A stretch of 16,712 bases of DNA from positions 1-16,712 of the forward strand of contig CAAGRO010000345.1 of NCBI GenBank assembly GCA_900772695.1, given 5' to 3'. A model generated the notes under the pieces. It worked only from the letters and a program-made list of their open reading frames with translations, was not told where the DNA came from and ran no database searches. Shown in pieces: positions 1 through 6,710 of the stretch. This DNA comes from an uncultured Oribacterium sp. GTDB taxonomy: Bacteria; Bacillota; Clostridia; Lachnospirales; Lachnospiraceae. The position numbers and the translations under genes are program-made. The number at the start of each line of letters is the position of its first letter. Positions within the stretch are counted from its first letter, which is position 1.

Positions 1-828
1 ACCTGCGATGGCCTGCGCGCCGAAGCTGTTGACGCCGGCCTGGACGAAGATGTTCGAAACCGAGAACACCGACTCCTGCACGCCCGCCGGGAGGCCGACC
101 TGCAGCACGCGCTTCATATACTGCGGGTGCAGGGCAATGCAGTCGATCCGGAGCCTGAGTGGCCCTTCTTCATGAAGCAGCGTGCGGAACACCAGCGCGG
201 CCGAGGTGAAGTTCGCGAGGGTGGTGGCGAGCGCGACACCCGCCACGCTCATTTTGAAAACCACGACGAACAGCAGATTCAGGATGACGTTCAGTACACC
301 GGCGAAGATCATGTACATCAGCGGTCGCTTCGTGTCACCGATGGAACGGAGGATCGCCGCGCCGAAGTTGTAGAGTGTGATGAACGGGAGGCCGAGCATG
401 TAGATGCGGAAGTACAGCACCGCCATGTCGAGCACCTCCACCGGCGTACCGATGGCTTCGATGAGCGGGCGCGCGATGACGAGGCCGATACCCATCAGCA
501 GGAGTCCGCCCGTGATGGCCATCGCGATGACCGTGTGGATCGCATCCGACACCTCGTCCATGCGCCCGCTGCCGATCAGCGTCGCCACGACGACATTCGG
601 CCCAATCGACGCACCGACCAGGAAGTTTACGAAGACACCGACGTTCGCAACATTGGCACCGACCGCCGCGAGGGCATCGCCACCCGCGAAACGGCCGACC
701 ACCGCCACATCCGCCGAATTAAAAAAATGCTGCAGGATGCTGCTCGCCGCCAGAGGCAACGCGAACAGCACGAGCTTCCAGAAAAGCCCACCATGCAGCA
801 TATCGATCTTGTTTGGATTTGTTTCCAC
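1..828 (-). CDS. MATE family efflux transporter, N-terminal part (cut by window start)
   Basis: This is the first 276 codons of a multidrug and toxin extrusion (MATE, NorM/DinF-like) antiporter of the inner membrane; family members have about 450 residues, so the C-terminal third lies outside. The frame stays open to base 1. Visible are a run of hydrophobic segments, an N-terminal LVLFALPLAASSILQHFFN helix typical of the family, and the motif RSIGDTKRPLMYMI followed by GVLNVILNLLFV, which is characteristic between helices 5 and 6. The start is GTG at 828, chosen because GGGGG lies just upstream; a second in-frame GTG at 834 would be too close to that site. It has no operon partner in view. 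The substrate cannot be told from sequence. Confidence 0.92.
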   Translation of the reverse strand, partial: METNPNKIDMLHGGLFWKLVLFALPLAASSILQHFFNSADVAVVGRFAGGDALAAVGANVANVGVFVNFLVGASIGPNVVVATLIGSGRMDEVSDAIHTVIAMAITGGLLLMGIGLVIARPLIEAIGTPVEVLDMAVLYFRIYMLGLPFITLYNFGAAILRSIGDTKRPLMYMIFAGVLNVILNLLFVVVFKMSVAGVALATTLANFTSAALVFRTLLHEEGPLRLRIDCIALHPQYMKRVLQVGLPAGVQESVFSVSNIFVQAGVNSFGAQAIAG

Positions 829-931
829 CGGCACACCCCCGAAATTTCAGAACTTCGTTGATGATACTACTTTTCCAGGCGGATAGGAATACTCAAATTG
901 AATGGGAGTCAGGCAACTTACCTGGTTCCGT

Positions 932-943
932 AACAGTTCAGAC
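932..943 (+). repeat. 12-base motif AACAGTTCAGAC, copy 1 of 3
   Basis: The identical 12-mer occurs at 9773-9784 on the plus strand, at the left foot of the structured element at 9777-10024. It occurs again inverted at 16396-16407, directly next to the break in acetolactate synthase. The second and third copies share 14 bases (GGAACAGTTCAGAC). The role is unknown. Confidence 0.5.
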
Positions 944-1001
944 GTGTTATTTTCTTAAGTGACCAGGTTTTTGAAGGTGTCCATCCCAGACGCCTCTTCT
1001 C

Positions 1002-1085
1002 GTTTGCCTGCCCACCCCAGTGTACTACTTTTATCTACTTGCATATCGGCCCCGCCCCGTGCAGGCAAACAAAAAGTCGGCGCCT
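1002..1085 (-). repeat. G-run hairpin element, left copy (minus orientation)
   Basis: Read on the minus strand, this begins with a CGACTTTTTG block, then a 10-bp stem (GTTTGCCTGC at 1070-1061 pairs with GCAGGCAAAC at 1011-1002). The stem encloses GGGG-C-GGGG (1058-1050), a variable 25-30 base centre, and GGGG-T-GGG (1018-1011). The copy at 2304-2393 has the same plan in opposite orientation. Two stem pairs differ between copies and both sides have changed together, so pairing is kept. The four G-runs with one-base spacers could form a G-quadruplex on top of the stem; that is inference. Confidence 0.75.
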
Positions 1086-1102
1086 GTTTAAGTTTGAGCA
1101 GG

Positions 1103-1182
1103 TGATGCTGTATCAAAACAGTCCAAAACGAAAATGATACTAACGATAAAAGCGTATCTTGAGGTCATGATGCTGTATCAAA
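1103..1182 (+). repeat. 15-base direct repeat pair
   Basis: TGATGCTGTATCAAA occurs at 1103-1117 and again at 1168-1182, with start points 65 bases apart, in a gene-free AT-rich stretch. No function is evident. It may be a remnant of duplicated regulatory sequence. Confidence 0.6.
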
Positions 1183-1198
1183 TCGGCAGAAAATGAAG

Positions 1199-1247
1199 CT
1201 GATGCCAACAAAAATCAAGCGGGATGGAAGGGCTTTGTTGGCATCAG
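1199..1247 (-). terminator. Strong hairpin, possible terminator of the DUF4160 operon
   Basis: A perfect 14-bp stem (CTGATGCCAACAAA at 1199-1212 with its complement at 1234-1247) encloses a 21-base loop. On the minus strand it lies about 180 bases past the last gene of the DUF4160 operon and is followed by a moderately T-rich run. The loop is long and the T-run weak, so the terminator role is uncertain. Confidence 0.35.
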
Positions 1248-1429
1248 GGAAGAAATATGCCAAGATGCTGCAGCATTTTTTCCAGAATGCCCAGTCATCA
1301 TCATGAGAAAGTTTCAAAAAGATACAGTATAGACATATTTAGTGCTGTAAACCATCATCATAACTAGCCAACGTTACATAGGATTAATGGGAGGCAAATG
1401 AGGAGCGGCCTCGATTATCCCAATACAAA

Positions 1430-1714
1430 TCATTTGTTCTCACCATAATAACCATGTTCAGAATTTCGTGACCACATTTCAAACATCGTTTCATGATTAA
1501 GCTTTATATACTTCTGAATTTTCCGCATATCGGCATCAGATACTTTTCCCTTATGTTGAATAATCGTATCTCCATCTGGTTTAACAAAAAGCTTTGCAGA
1601 TCCGCCCTCTGTCAATCTTGCATCACTGGCATGGACATGCATACACTCAATCACGCACTCCATCGTATAATATAGATAATACCCTGCGACTTTGAATGGA
1701 AAATACTTAGGCAT
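1430..1714 (-). CDS. DUF4160 domain protein
   Basis: This small protein of 94 residues resembles the DUF4160 family: an MPKYF start, a strand rich in Tyr and Phe, a HVHASD segment where the family usually has its His-x-His region, a lysine-rich KLFVKPDGD strand, and a C-terminal helix ending LNHETMFEMW. DUF4160 proteins are often found as one half of two-gene modules proposed to be toxin-antitoxin-like; their biochemical activity is not established to my knowledge. ATG at 1714 is preferred over GTG at 1717 because GGAGG precedes it by six bases. It overlaps the end of the upstream gene by eight bases, so the two are translationally coupled. It is the last gene of a three-gene operon. Confidence 0.72.
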   Translation of the reverse strand: MPKYFPFKVAGYYLYYTMECVIECMHVHASDARLTEGGSAKLFVKPDGDTIIQHKGKVSDADMRKIQKYIKLNHETMFEMWSRNSEHGYYGENK

Positions 1715-1946
1715 CACTATCCTCCATGAATTCCTTATTCTTCAGATAGTAGGCTTGAACTTTCAGCAGCGTAATGTCGTCCATGGTTGTTTCAAGCATT
1801 TCTCCATCCTTCTGTAACAGACATGCCTCTTCTGGATTTTCTAAATTCAGAACTCTTATGAAGCCCTCCTGATCTTTAGTGAAAGAATATCCAGCGATAA
1901 TCATATCCGCCTTATCTGCAATACTCTTAAGTTCTTTATCCGGCAT
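1707..1946 (-). CDS. Small acidic protein, middle gene of the DUF4160 operon
   Basis: This 79-residue protein is not one I can name. It starts MPDKELKSIADKADMIIAGY and carries a VLNLENPEEACLL strand followed by GEMLETTMDDITLLKVQAYYLKN, which looks like a short beta region and a C-terminal helix with many acidic residues. ATG at 1946 is preferred over the longer frame because GAGG lies at the proper distance and the longer form would overlap the upstream gene more. It overlaps the upstream gene by 11 bases and the downstream DUF4160 gene by 8. From context it may be a partner, such as an antitoxin or immunity-like protein, of DUF4160; that is inference. Confidence 0.68.
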   Translation of the reverse strand: MPDKELKSIADKADMIIAGYSFTKDQEGFIRVLNLENPEEACLLQKDGEMLETTMDDITLLKVQAYYLKNKEFMEDSDA

Positions 1947-2214
1947 ACCGCACCTCGACTTTCTTAATCGGTGAAAGGAATTCTTTCGCATTTATATATA
2001 ATCTCTCGAGAACAGGCACGAGATCAATGTAGTCTTCCACATCTTCCTCACTATGCTGATATTTCGCATCTACGACCAGATATCCATCATCCCATTCCTT
2101 GACTCTTTCGATTCGCTCCAAGCTATAAGGCCCCCTGAAACGTATCGTCCTGTTTTTCCATGAGAAGATAATATATCGCCCCTTGCTTGATAAGAATGCC
2201 GTATCAGTACTCAT
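1936..2214 (-). CDS. Small protein, first gene of the DUF4160 operon
   Basis: A 92-residue protein of unknown function. The N-terminal half is predicted beta-rich (GRYIIFSWKNRTIRFRGPYS, then GYLVVDAKYQ), followed by an acidic helix (SEEDVEDYIDLVPVLERLYI) and a basic tail. The start at 2214 has AGGAG six bases upstream. A well-formed promoter lies 60 bases further up. It overlaps the next gene by 11 bases. No transmembrane segment or signal peptide is visible, so it is probably cytoplasmic. Confidence 0.7.
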   Translation of the reverse strand: MSTDTAFLSSKGRYIIFSWKNRTIRFRGPYSLERIERVKEWDDGYLVVDAKYQHSEEDVEDYIDLVPVLERLYINAKEFLSPIKKVEVRYAG

Positions 2215-2272
2215 ACCATTCTCCTGTTCGTTTTATCTATCAATAACAGTCAACTCACTAAATACTATGTTT

Positions 2273-2301
2273 ATTATACGATTTCTAAATCTATCCCTCA
2301 A
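2273..2301 (-). promoter_or_regulatory. Promoter of the DUF4160 operon
   Basis: On the minus strand the -35 box is TTGAGG (2301-2296) and the -10 box is a perfect TATAAT (2278-2273), with a 17-base spacer. The -35 box lies three bases from the edge of the G-run hairpin at 2304-2393, so that element could influence the promoter. Confidence 0.75.
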
Positions 2302-2303
2302 GC

Positions 2304-2393
2304 GGCGACTTTTTGTCTGCTTGCATGGGCGGGGCCGATCCTCGAATAGATATGAGGCTGTTAATGGGGTGGGCAAGCAGACAAAGATCCGCC
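2304..2393 (+). repeat. G-run hairpin element, right copy (plus orientation)
   Basis: The plan matches the copy at 1002-1085 but inverted. After CGACTTTTTG there is a 13-bp stem (2312-2324 with 2373-2385) enclosing GGG-C-GGGG (2327-2334), a central region with a small CCTC/GAGG hairpin, and GGGG-T-GGG (2366-2373). An outer GGCG/CGCC pair (2304-2307 with 2390-2393) may close it. Between copies the stem changes from GTTTGCCTGC to GTCTGCTTGC with matching changes on the other side. The pair of elements brackets the three-gene operon. Confidence 0.75.
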
Positions 2394-2455
2394 AAAGATG
2401 AAGACATCCTCTCAAAAAATCCGGCAAAGAAACCTCTCGCTTACAAACCGTTACA

Positions 2456-2501
2456 TAAAAATCAAGAAAGGTCTCAGCTATCTCCTGAGACCTTTCTTGA
2501 T
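2456..2501 (-). terminator. Intrinsic terminator of the C_GCAxxG gene
   Basis: A perfect 17-bp stem (2461-2477 with 2485-2501) with a seven-base loop. On the minus strand it is followed by TTTTT (2460-2456) and lies 38 bases after the stop codon of the C_GCAxxG gene. Confidence 0.85.
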
Positions 2502-2539
2502 TTATCTTAATCCAGTTTTCGTTTGATGCTTGTATCGTT

Positions 2540-2944
2540 TTACAGCAGTCCTCTCGCCCTCAGCATTTCTTCGACGATTTCCACAGCTTCATAGACCATC
2601 TTATCGCAGTGTGGCTTCTTCTCCGCCGGGCTGTGTACTTCCTCACGGAGGAGATCGCGGCAGTCAGAGAGGCCACCGTGGAGGCTCTTCATGCGGCGCA
2701 TGAATTCAGTGGATGCCTCCGCGTCGCCGGCGTCATAGAGGCCGAGGGCCATGAGTCCGCCGGTGATGGCGCCGCAGGTGAGGCCTGCATGCATGCCGCT
2801 TCCGAAGTTTGCGGTGATGGCCTGAGCCTGCGCTGCGCTTAATCCCTTCTTCTCGGCAAACGGGATGAACACCGCCTGCGCGCAGTTGTAATGTGTCGTC
2901 GTATCATCGCGAAGAGCATGGCTCCGCTCCATCATTTCTGTCAT
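2540..2944 (-). CDS. C_GCAxxG_C_C family (redox-type) protein
   Basis: A 134-residue cytoplasmic protein of the C_GCAxxG_C_C family, thought to bind a metal or act in redox chemistry through conserved cysteines. Visible are NCAQAV (C21), the signature CGAITGG (C57, with T in place of the more usual form), DCRDLL (C95) and HCDKMV (C113). The start at ATG 2944 is chosen because GGAGAG precedes it and because family similarity begins here; a longer in-frame form to 3007 has no support. A tiny reading frame at 2973-3047 lies just upstream on the same strand. The true substrate or partner is unknown for most of the family. Confidence 0.85.
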   Translation of the reverse strand: MTEMMERSHALRDDTTTHYNCAQAVFIPFAEKKGLSAAQAQAITANFGSGMHAGLTCGAITGGLMALGLYDAGDAEASTEFMRRMKSLHGGLSDCRDLLREEVHSPAEKKPHCDKMVYEAVEIVEEMLRARGLL

Positions 2945-2972
2945 ATCACTTCTCTCTCCTGTAAAAATCGGG

Positions 2973-3047
2973 TCATCGTAGCCGAAATTGTGCCTGCATC
3001 GCCGCAAGCTGCTCCCGGTTATCGAAGTAGCTGGTTAACAGCTTCAT
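2973..3047 (-). CDS. Possible 24-residue upstream ORF
   Basis: A reading frame of 25 codons starts MKLLTSYFDNREQLAAMQAQ and ends 28 bases before the C_GCAxxG start, with AAGGAA upstream of its ATG. It could be a leader peptide, a real microprotein or the remnant of a longer gene. Evidence is limited to the start, the ribosome site and the position. Confidence 0.3.
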   Translation of the reverse strand: MKLLTSYFDNREQLAAMQAQFRLR

Positions 3048-3235
3048 AAAATTCATTCCTTATAGTAATACAACCATGAACGCCTGCCGTCGATTACTTT
3101 TTCATTAAATCGGATGGATATATCCTTTGAATACTATATGATTTCACCAGCCACTTTTCATCACAAAAATTTCATGATCGATCTGCCCGCTTTCTGCTAT
3201 GATAGAGTCAGCAAACTTAAGAGGAGGCTATCACT

Positions 3236-3760
3236 ATGGAATTACAGAAAGTACTGAATATTCGAAAGTCCATCCGTTCCTATACGGGTGAAGGTATCAC
3301 CGACGCGCAGCTCGAGCGCATCCTCACCGCTGCCTACGAGGCACCGATCGGCATGAAGCGCTACGACAGCATCCATCTCACCGTGATTACGAATCCGGAG
3401 CTTCTTCATGAGATTGATGCCAATGCAGCTGCCGCGAGTGGAGACCCATCCCGCCACCCGCTCTATGGCGCACCGATGATGGTTCTCGTGTCCTCGAGCC
3501 AGACCAGTAACGTGGCCAGTGCAAATGTCGGCATCATCATCCAGAACATGTCCCTCGCTGCCGTCGAGGAAGGCGTCGGCCACTGCGACATCTACGGTGC
3601 CATCCGTGCCCTCGTGAAGAACGAGGAACTCGTCGCGAAACTGAACATACCGGAGGGCTTCGAACCGACCGGATCGATCATCCTCGGTCAGACCGACGAG
3701 GCATATACGGAACGTGAGATCCCGGCAGACCACAAGTACAGCATGAATATCCTAAAATAA
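3236..3760 (+). CDS. Nitroreductase family protein
   Basis: A 174-residue FMN-dependent oxidoreductase of the nitroreductase superfamily. The N-terminal RKSIRSYTGEGITDAQLERIL holds the usual FMN-phosphate-binding Arg/Ser residues, and a hydrophobic core segment NVGIIIQNMSLAAVEEGVG and a C-terminal GSIILGQT strand are typical. The likely reaction is NAD(P)H-dependent reduction of nitro compounds or quinones, or a flavin-linked role; the natural substrate is not predictable. It is slightly short for the family (often 170-220). The start at 3236 has GAGGAGG nine bases upstream. A -10 box TATGAT is visible at 3198-3203, with no good -35. It is a single gene ended by the terminator at 3768-3804. 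Confidence 0.9.
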   Translation: MELQKVLNIRKSIRSYTGEGITDAQLERILTAAYEAPIGMKRYDSIHLTVITNPELLHEIDANAAAASGDPSRHPLYGAPMMVLVSSSQTSNVASANVGIIIQNMSLAAVEEGVGHCDIYGAIRALVKNEELVAKLNIPEGFEPTGSIILGQTDEAYTEREIPADHKYSMNILK

Positions 3761-3767
3761 TAACTGA

Positions 3768-3804
3768 GCCAGCCCTTCCATTTTTGACGAATGGAAGGGC
3801 TGGC
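3768..3804 (+). terminator. Hairpin between convergent genes
   Basis: A perfect 15-bp stem (3768-3782 with 3790-3804) and a seven-base loop sit eight bases after the nitroreductase stop and 77 bases from the end of the convergent isomerase gene. The following T-run is weak on the plus strand. It probably serves as a terminator for one or both genes. Confidence 0.75.
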
Positions 3805-3880
3805 CCATCATTTAATATTCATAAGCATCCCGACGTTCACACATATTTCACGTGCTGCGCAACCGTCTTCTCATCCTGTT

Positions 3881-4696
3881 TCAGTGCATATACTTCTCCA
3901 GAAAGCGGACGCTCTCGCTTCCGGCTGTCCGCGCATCCGGCTTTGCCAGTGCTTCAACGGCCACCGCACCCGTGTAGGAAATTTCATCTAAGGTTTCAAA
4001 AATCTCCTTAAAATCCATATGTCCATGTCCAGGGTAATACCGATCGCTGTCCGCCACATGCACATGAATCAGTTTTTCTGCACTCTGTTCCAGAGACGCA
4101 CGGATATCGGCTTCCTCGATGTTCATATGATAGGAATCCAGGTGAAGACCGATCGCCGGATGCCCGAGCTCCCTGAGATAGCGGAGTCCATCCTGTGCAC
4201 TGTTCAGTGTATCTGCTTCATATCGATTGATCATCTCAAGGCCGACCCACACATGCTTTTCCATAGCATAATCCGCACATTCGATCAGATGCTTCGAGAG
4301 TCTCTCCCAGTAATGCTCTGGACTGTCCGCTTCTGATATCTTACCTCTGAGGAGTCCGATAATCACCACCGTATCCTCAAAATGCGCTGCGAAGTCGATA
4401 AACTCTTTCAGTCGCTGGACCGCCCGGATTCTGCATGCTTCGTCATCCGAAGTGAGACTCAGTCCATCCATCTGTCGGAGAAGGCCGGTGCCAAGCGACG
4501 TCAGCCGAAGCCCATAGCGATCAAGAAGTGTTTTCACCTCGTCTGCATCGTAGCTGCCGGTATCCTTCGAGTGGATCTCCACTCCCTGGAAGCCATCCTG
4601 CGCAATCTGTTTAAAGCAGGCCGACATCTCTCCCCGATAGATAACTGGAGATCGATCCGCTAATTCGTAATCCGAATACGTAGCCGATAAAATCAT
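3881..4696 (-). CDS. TIM-barrel sugar isomerase/epimerase
   Basis: A 271-residue protein of the AP-endonuclease-2/xylose-isomerase-like TIM-barrel superfamily. Metal ligands are readable in the usual order: E154 (VGLEMINRYE), D187 and H190 (LHLDSYHMN), H213 (HVHVADSDR) and E248 (VAVEAL). GHGHMDF is the typical loop before the C-terminal helix. Such proteins isomerise or epimerise keto and aldo sugars or sugar phosphates in the cytoplasm. It is the last gene of the operon, 14 bases after the GH28 gene, so it probably works on a sugar or uronate released by that enzyme. Which sugar is not determinable; family members include D-tagatose 3-epimerase and hydroxypyruvate isomerase. Confidence 0.85.
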   Translation of the reverse strand: MILSATYSDYELADRSPVIYRGEMSACFKQIAQDGFQGVEIHSKDTGSYDADEVKTLLDRYGLRLTSLGTGLLRQMDGLSLTSDDEACRIRAVQRLKEFIDFAAHFEDTVVIIGLLRGKISEADSPEHYWERLSKHLIECADYAMEKHVWVGLEMINRYEADTLNSAQDGLRYLRELGHPAIGLHLDSYHMNIEEADIRASLEQSAEKLIHVHVADSDRYYPGHGHMDFKEIFETLDEISYTGAVAVEALAKPDARTAGSESVRFLEKYMH

Positions 4697-4710
4697 CGAA
4701 GCTTACCTGT

Positions 4711-6270
4711 TTACCTTTCCAGCAAGTCGATACCACCGAGGTCAAATGCTTCTCCATCTGCCCCTTCGATATCCACATCTTTTAACACTAGTTTCTTACA
4801 GTTTCTGATAAACGCACCTTTTCGGGTACAAGGTTCTACATCGGCCATCATCGCTGGATAATCCGGCTTCGGATCTTCCGCAAAAGAGATATGTACATTT
4901 TCAAATAAAAGTTCCTCTACCTTGGCTTCCGGAAGTCCATACATAAACGTCGCCGCCACGTGACAGTTCCGTGCCTCGATATTCTTGAAGGAAATCCTGC
5001 CCACCGTCGGCGTCCGGTCATCCACCGGAAGCGGCTCTTTACATCGTACATACTCGCTCTTTCCATCCGGATCACAGCACCAGTAAAACGAATTCAGCAC
5101 AAATGGCGTCAGCACACCATCCATCCGGATGTTTTCAAACCGGATGTTGTCGATGATACTTTCCTTCCCTCTGCCGCGTCTTGTCTTGATTCGTAAACCG
5201 CGATCGGTATCCTCGAAGATACAGTCATGGCAGTAGAGATTTCGCACACCCGCACTGATCTCACTTCCGAGGGTGACCGATCCATGTCCATACTGCATAT
5301 GGCACTGTCTGATCTCGATGTTCTCCGATGGTGTCACATAGGCATGTCCCATGTAGCGCTTTCCAGACTTGATCGCGATGCAGTCATCGCCCAGCGAGAA
5401 GTGTACGCCCACAATTTCGAGATTTTTCACAGATTCCGGATCGATGCCATCGGTATTTGGCGATACCTTCGGATTGTTGAGCGAAATGTCGAGAATCCGG
5501 ATATTTTCAGAAAAATATGGATGAACTGTCCACGCCGGGCTGTTCTTTATGCGGATTCCCTGGATTGTCACGTCCTTACATCTGTTCAGGAAAATCGACC
5601 TCGGACGGAATGCGCCGCCCGTTTTCTTACGGCCTTCCCCTTCCCACCAGTTTTCATAGGTCGCGTTGCCTTCGATGGTACCTTCTCCACAGATTGTCAC
5701 ATCCGAAACACCGATGCCGGTGATGATGGACGCGAAGGAATCGAGCGGATTTCCTTCCCAGCTTGCCAGGTTGTATTCCGACGTTTCGTCATAGCTCTGG
5801 ATGAGCCCCGGAAGAATCGGGAAGTACGTACGATCCGTATAGGCGGACAGCACTGCTCCTTTTCCGAGCTCGAAGATGATGCCGCTCTTCATGAAGAGAC
5901 TGCTGACTTTATAGATGCCCTCCGGAACATACACACGGCTGTGCGGAGGACAGCTCAGGATCGCTGCCTGTATGGCCAATGTATCATTATGTACATCATC
6001 ACCCATCGCACCGAAATCGCGCACGTTTAAAGTAACAAACTCCGCTTCCGTCTTAAACGTTATCTCAGAAGAAACCGAATCGCCTCTTGACAGCTGCAGG
6101 CTGTACTCCGTATCCGGCTTCAGCCCATACATGGACTGCACCACACGGTCGGATGTCAGCATTGGCTTCCCATCGATCACAAGCGTATACGGATCTGTGT
6201 ATACGATGCCTTCATTTACAAGCTCGATACATACCGCTCTCGACGATTTCCATATAATCTTAAAATCCAT
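4711..6270 (-). CDS. Glycoside hydrolase family 28 (polygalacturonase-type)
   Basis: A 519-residue protein. Residues 1-75 look like a fibronectin-III-type domain (YGLKPDTEYSLQL), followed by a right-handed beta-helix from NVRDFGAMGDD at about 82. The family motifs are intact: NTDG at 272-275, GDDC at 294-297 (catalytic Asp residues), YGHG at 327-330 and RIK at 360-362. It should hydrolyse alpha-1,4 bonds in galacturonan or a related uronate or rhamnose-containing oligosaccharide by inversion. No signal peptide is present, so it probably acts in the cytoplasm on imported oligomers, as exo-acting members do. ATG at 6270 is chosen over a 21-codon longer form, since GGAG precedes it and the upstream gene ends one base away. 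Confidence 0.93.
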   Translation of the reverse strand: MDFKIIWKSSRAVCIELVNEGIVYTDPYTLVIDGKPMLTSDRVVQSMYGLKPDTEYSLQLSRGDSVSSEITFKTEAEFVTLNVRDFGAMGDDVHNDTLAIQAAILSCPPHSRVYVPEGIYKVSSLFMKSGIIFELGKGAVLSAYTDRTYFPILPGLIQSYDETSEYNLASWEGNPLDSFASIITGIGVSDVTICGEGTIEGNATYENWWEGEGRKKTGGAFRPRSIFLNRCKDVTIQGIRIKNSPAWTVHPYFSENIRILDISLNNPKVSPNTDGIDPESVKNLEIVGVHFSLGDDCIAIKSGKRYMGHAYVTPSENIEIRQCHMQYGHGSVTLGSEISAGVRNLYCHDCIFEDTDRGLRIKTRRGRGKESIIDNIRFENIRMDGVLTPFVLNSFYWCCDPDGKSEYVRCKEPLPVDDRTPTVGRISFKNIEARNCHVAATFMYGLPEAKVEELLFENVHISFAEDPKPDYPAMMADVEPCTRKGAFIRNCKKLVLKDVDIEGADGEAFDLGGIDLLER

Positions 6271-6271
6271 C

Positions 6272-6688
6272 TCACATCTCCTCGATATAGCCTTCATACT
6301 TTTCGCGAAGCAGTATTCTGTTTTCGCAGGCAATCTTTATGCTCTCTTTCACGCGTTTCACAGAATCCTGATCCCAGCCTTCAAAGGCAGAAAGGTTCTT
6401 TTTCAGAACCTTTCTGTACTGCGTAACCAGATTCATCTTATGATCGAAGACCTCTTCATCGATCTCAGGCGCTGTTCTTGCAAGCGCGAGAAGATAAAAA
6501 GACAGCTCTTCATGCGAAATGTCCGAATGTGGGGCACATACTTTTTCATATGCCTGCGCGAAAATCTTCTGAATATCCTGGTAGCCTTCCTTCGCATTCT
6601 CTGCGGTTTCAAACGCCGCGATCTCCGGCATCTCTTCACACAGCTCCATCATCGTAAATTCTTTATCTTTCCAGTCTGTACGTTTCAT
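6272..6688 (-). CDS. Unrecognised 138-residue protein in the sugar operon
   Basis: I do not recognise this family. The protein is soluble, almost wholly helical by composition and strongly charged (many Glu, Lys, Asp), with an aromatic-rich middle (SFYLLALARTAPEIDEEVF) and no signal peptide. It starts 22 bases after the binding-lipoprotein gene, with AAGGTG before its ATG, and its TGA is one base from the GH28 start, so co-translation is likely. A role tied to the GH28 enzyme or to sensing its product is plausible from position only. Confidence 0.72.
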   Translation of the reverse strand: MKRTDWKDKEFTMMELCEEMPEIAAFETAENAKEGYQDIQKIFAQAYEKVCAPHSDISHEELSFYLLALARTAPEIDEEVFDHKMNLVTQYRKVLKKNLSAFEGWDQDSVKRVKESIKIACENRILLREKYEGYIEEM

Positions 6689-6710
6689 CTTCTCACCTTT
6701 TCACTTATCC

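Larger units (their letters stand above)
829..1429. other. Gene-free stretch with hairpins and short repeats
   Basis: No convincing gene was found in these 600 bases. They contain a 12-base motif shared with two other places in the window (932-943), a G-run hairpin element (1002-1085), a 15-base direct repeat (1103-1117 and 1168-1182) and a 14-bp hairpin (1199-1212 with 1234-1247). A further short palindrome with a T-run lies at 1265-1282. Composition is more AT-rich than the flanking genes from about 1085 onward. Confidence 0.6.

Noticed and set aside
127..886. Long plus-strand ORFs at the left end
   Set aside because: They are antisense shadows of the MATE gene, Arg/His-rich and without family similarity; the minus frame gives a clear transporter.
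1002..2393. Insertion-sequence interpretation of the inverted G-run elements
   Set aside because: There is no transposase between them and no visible target-site duplication, and stem differences are compensatory rather than random.
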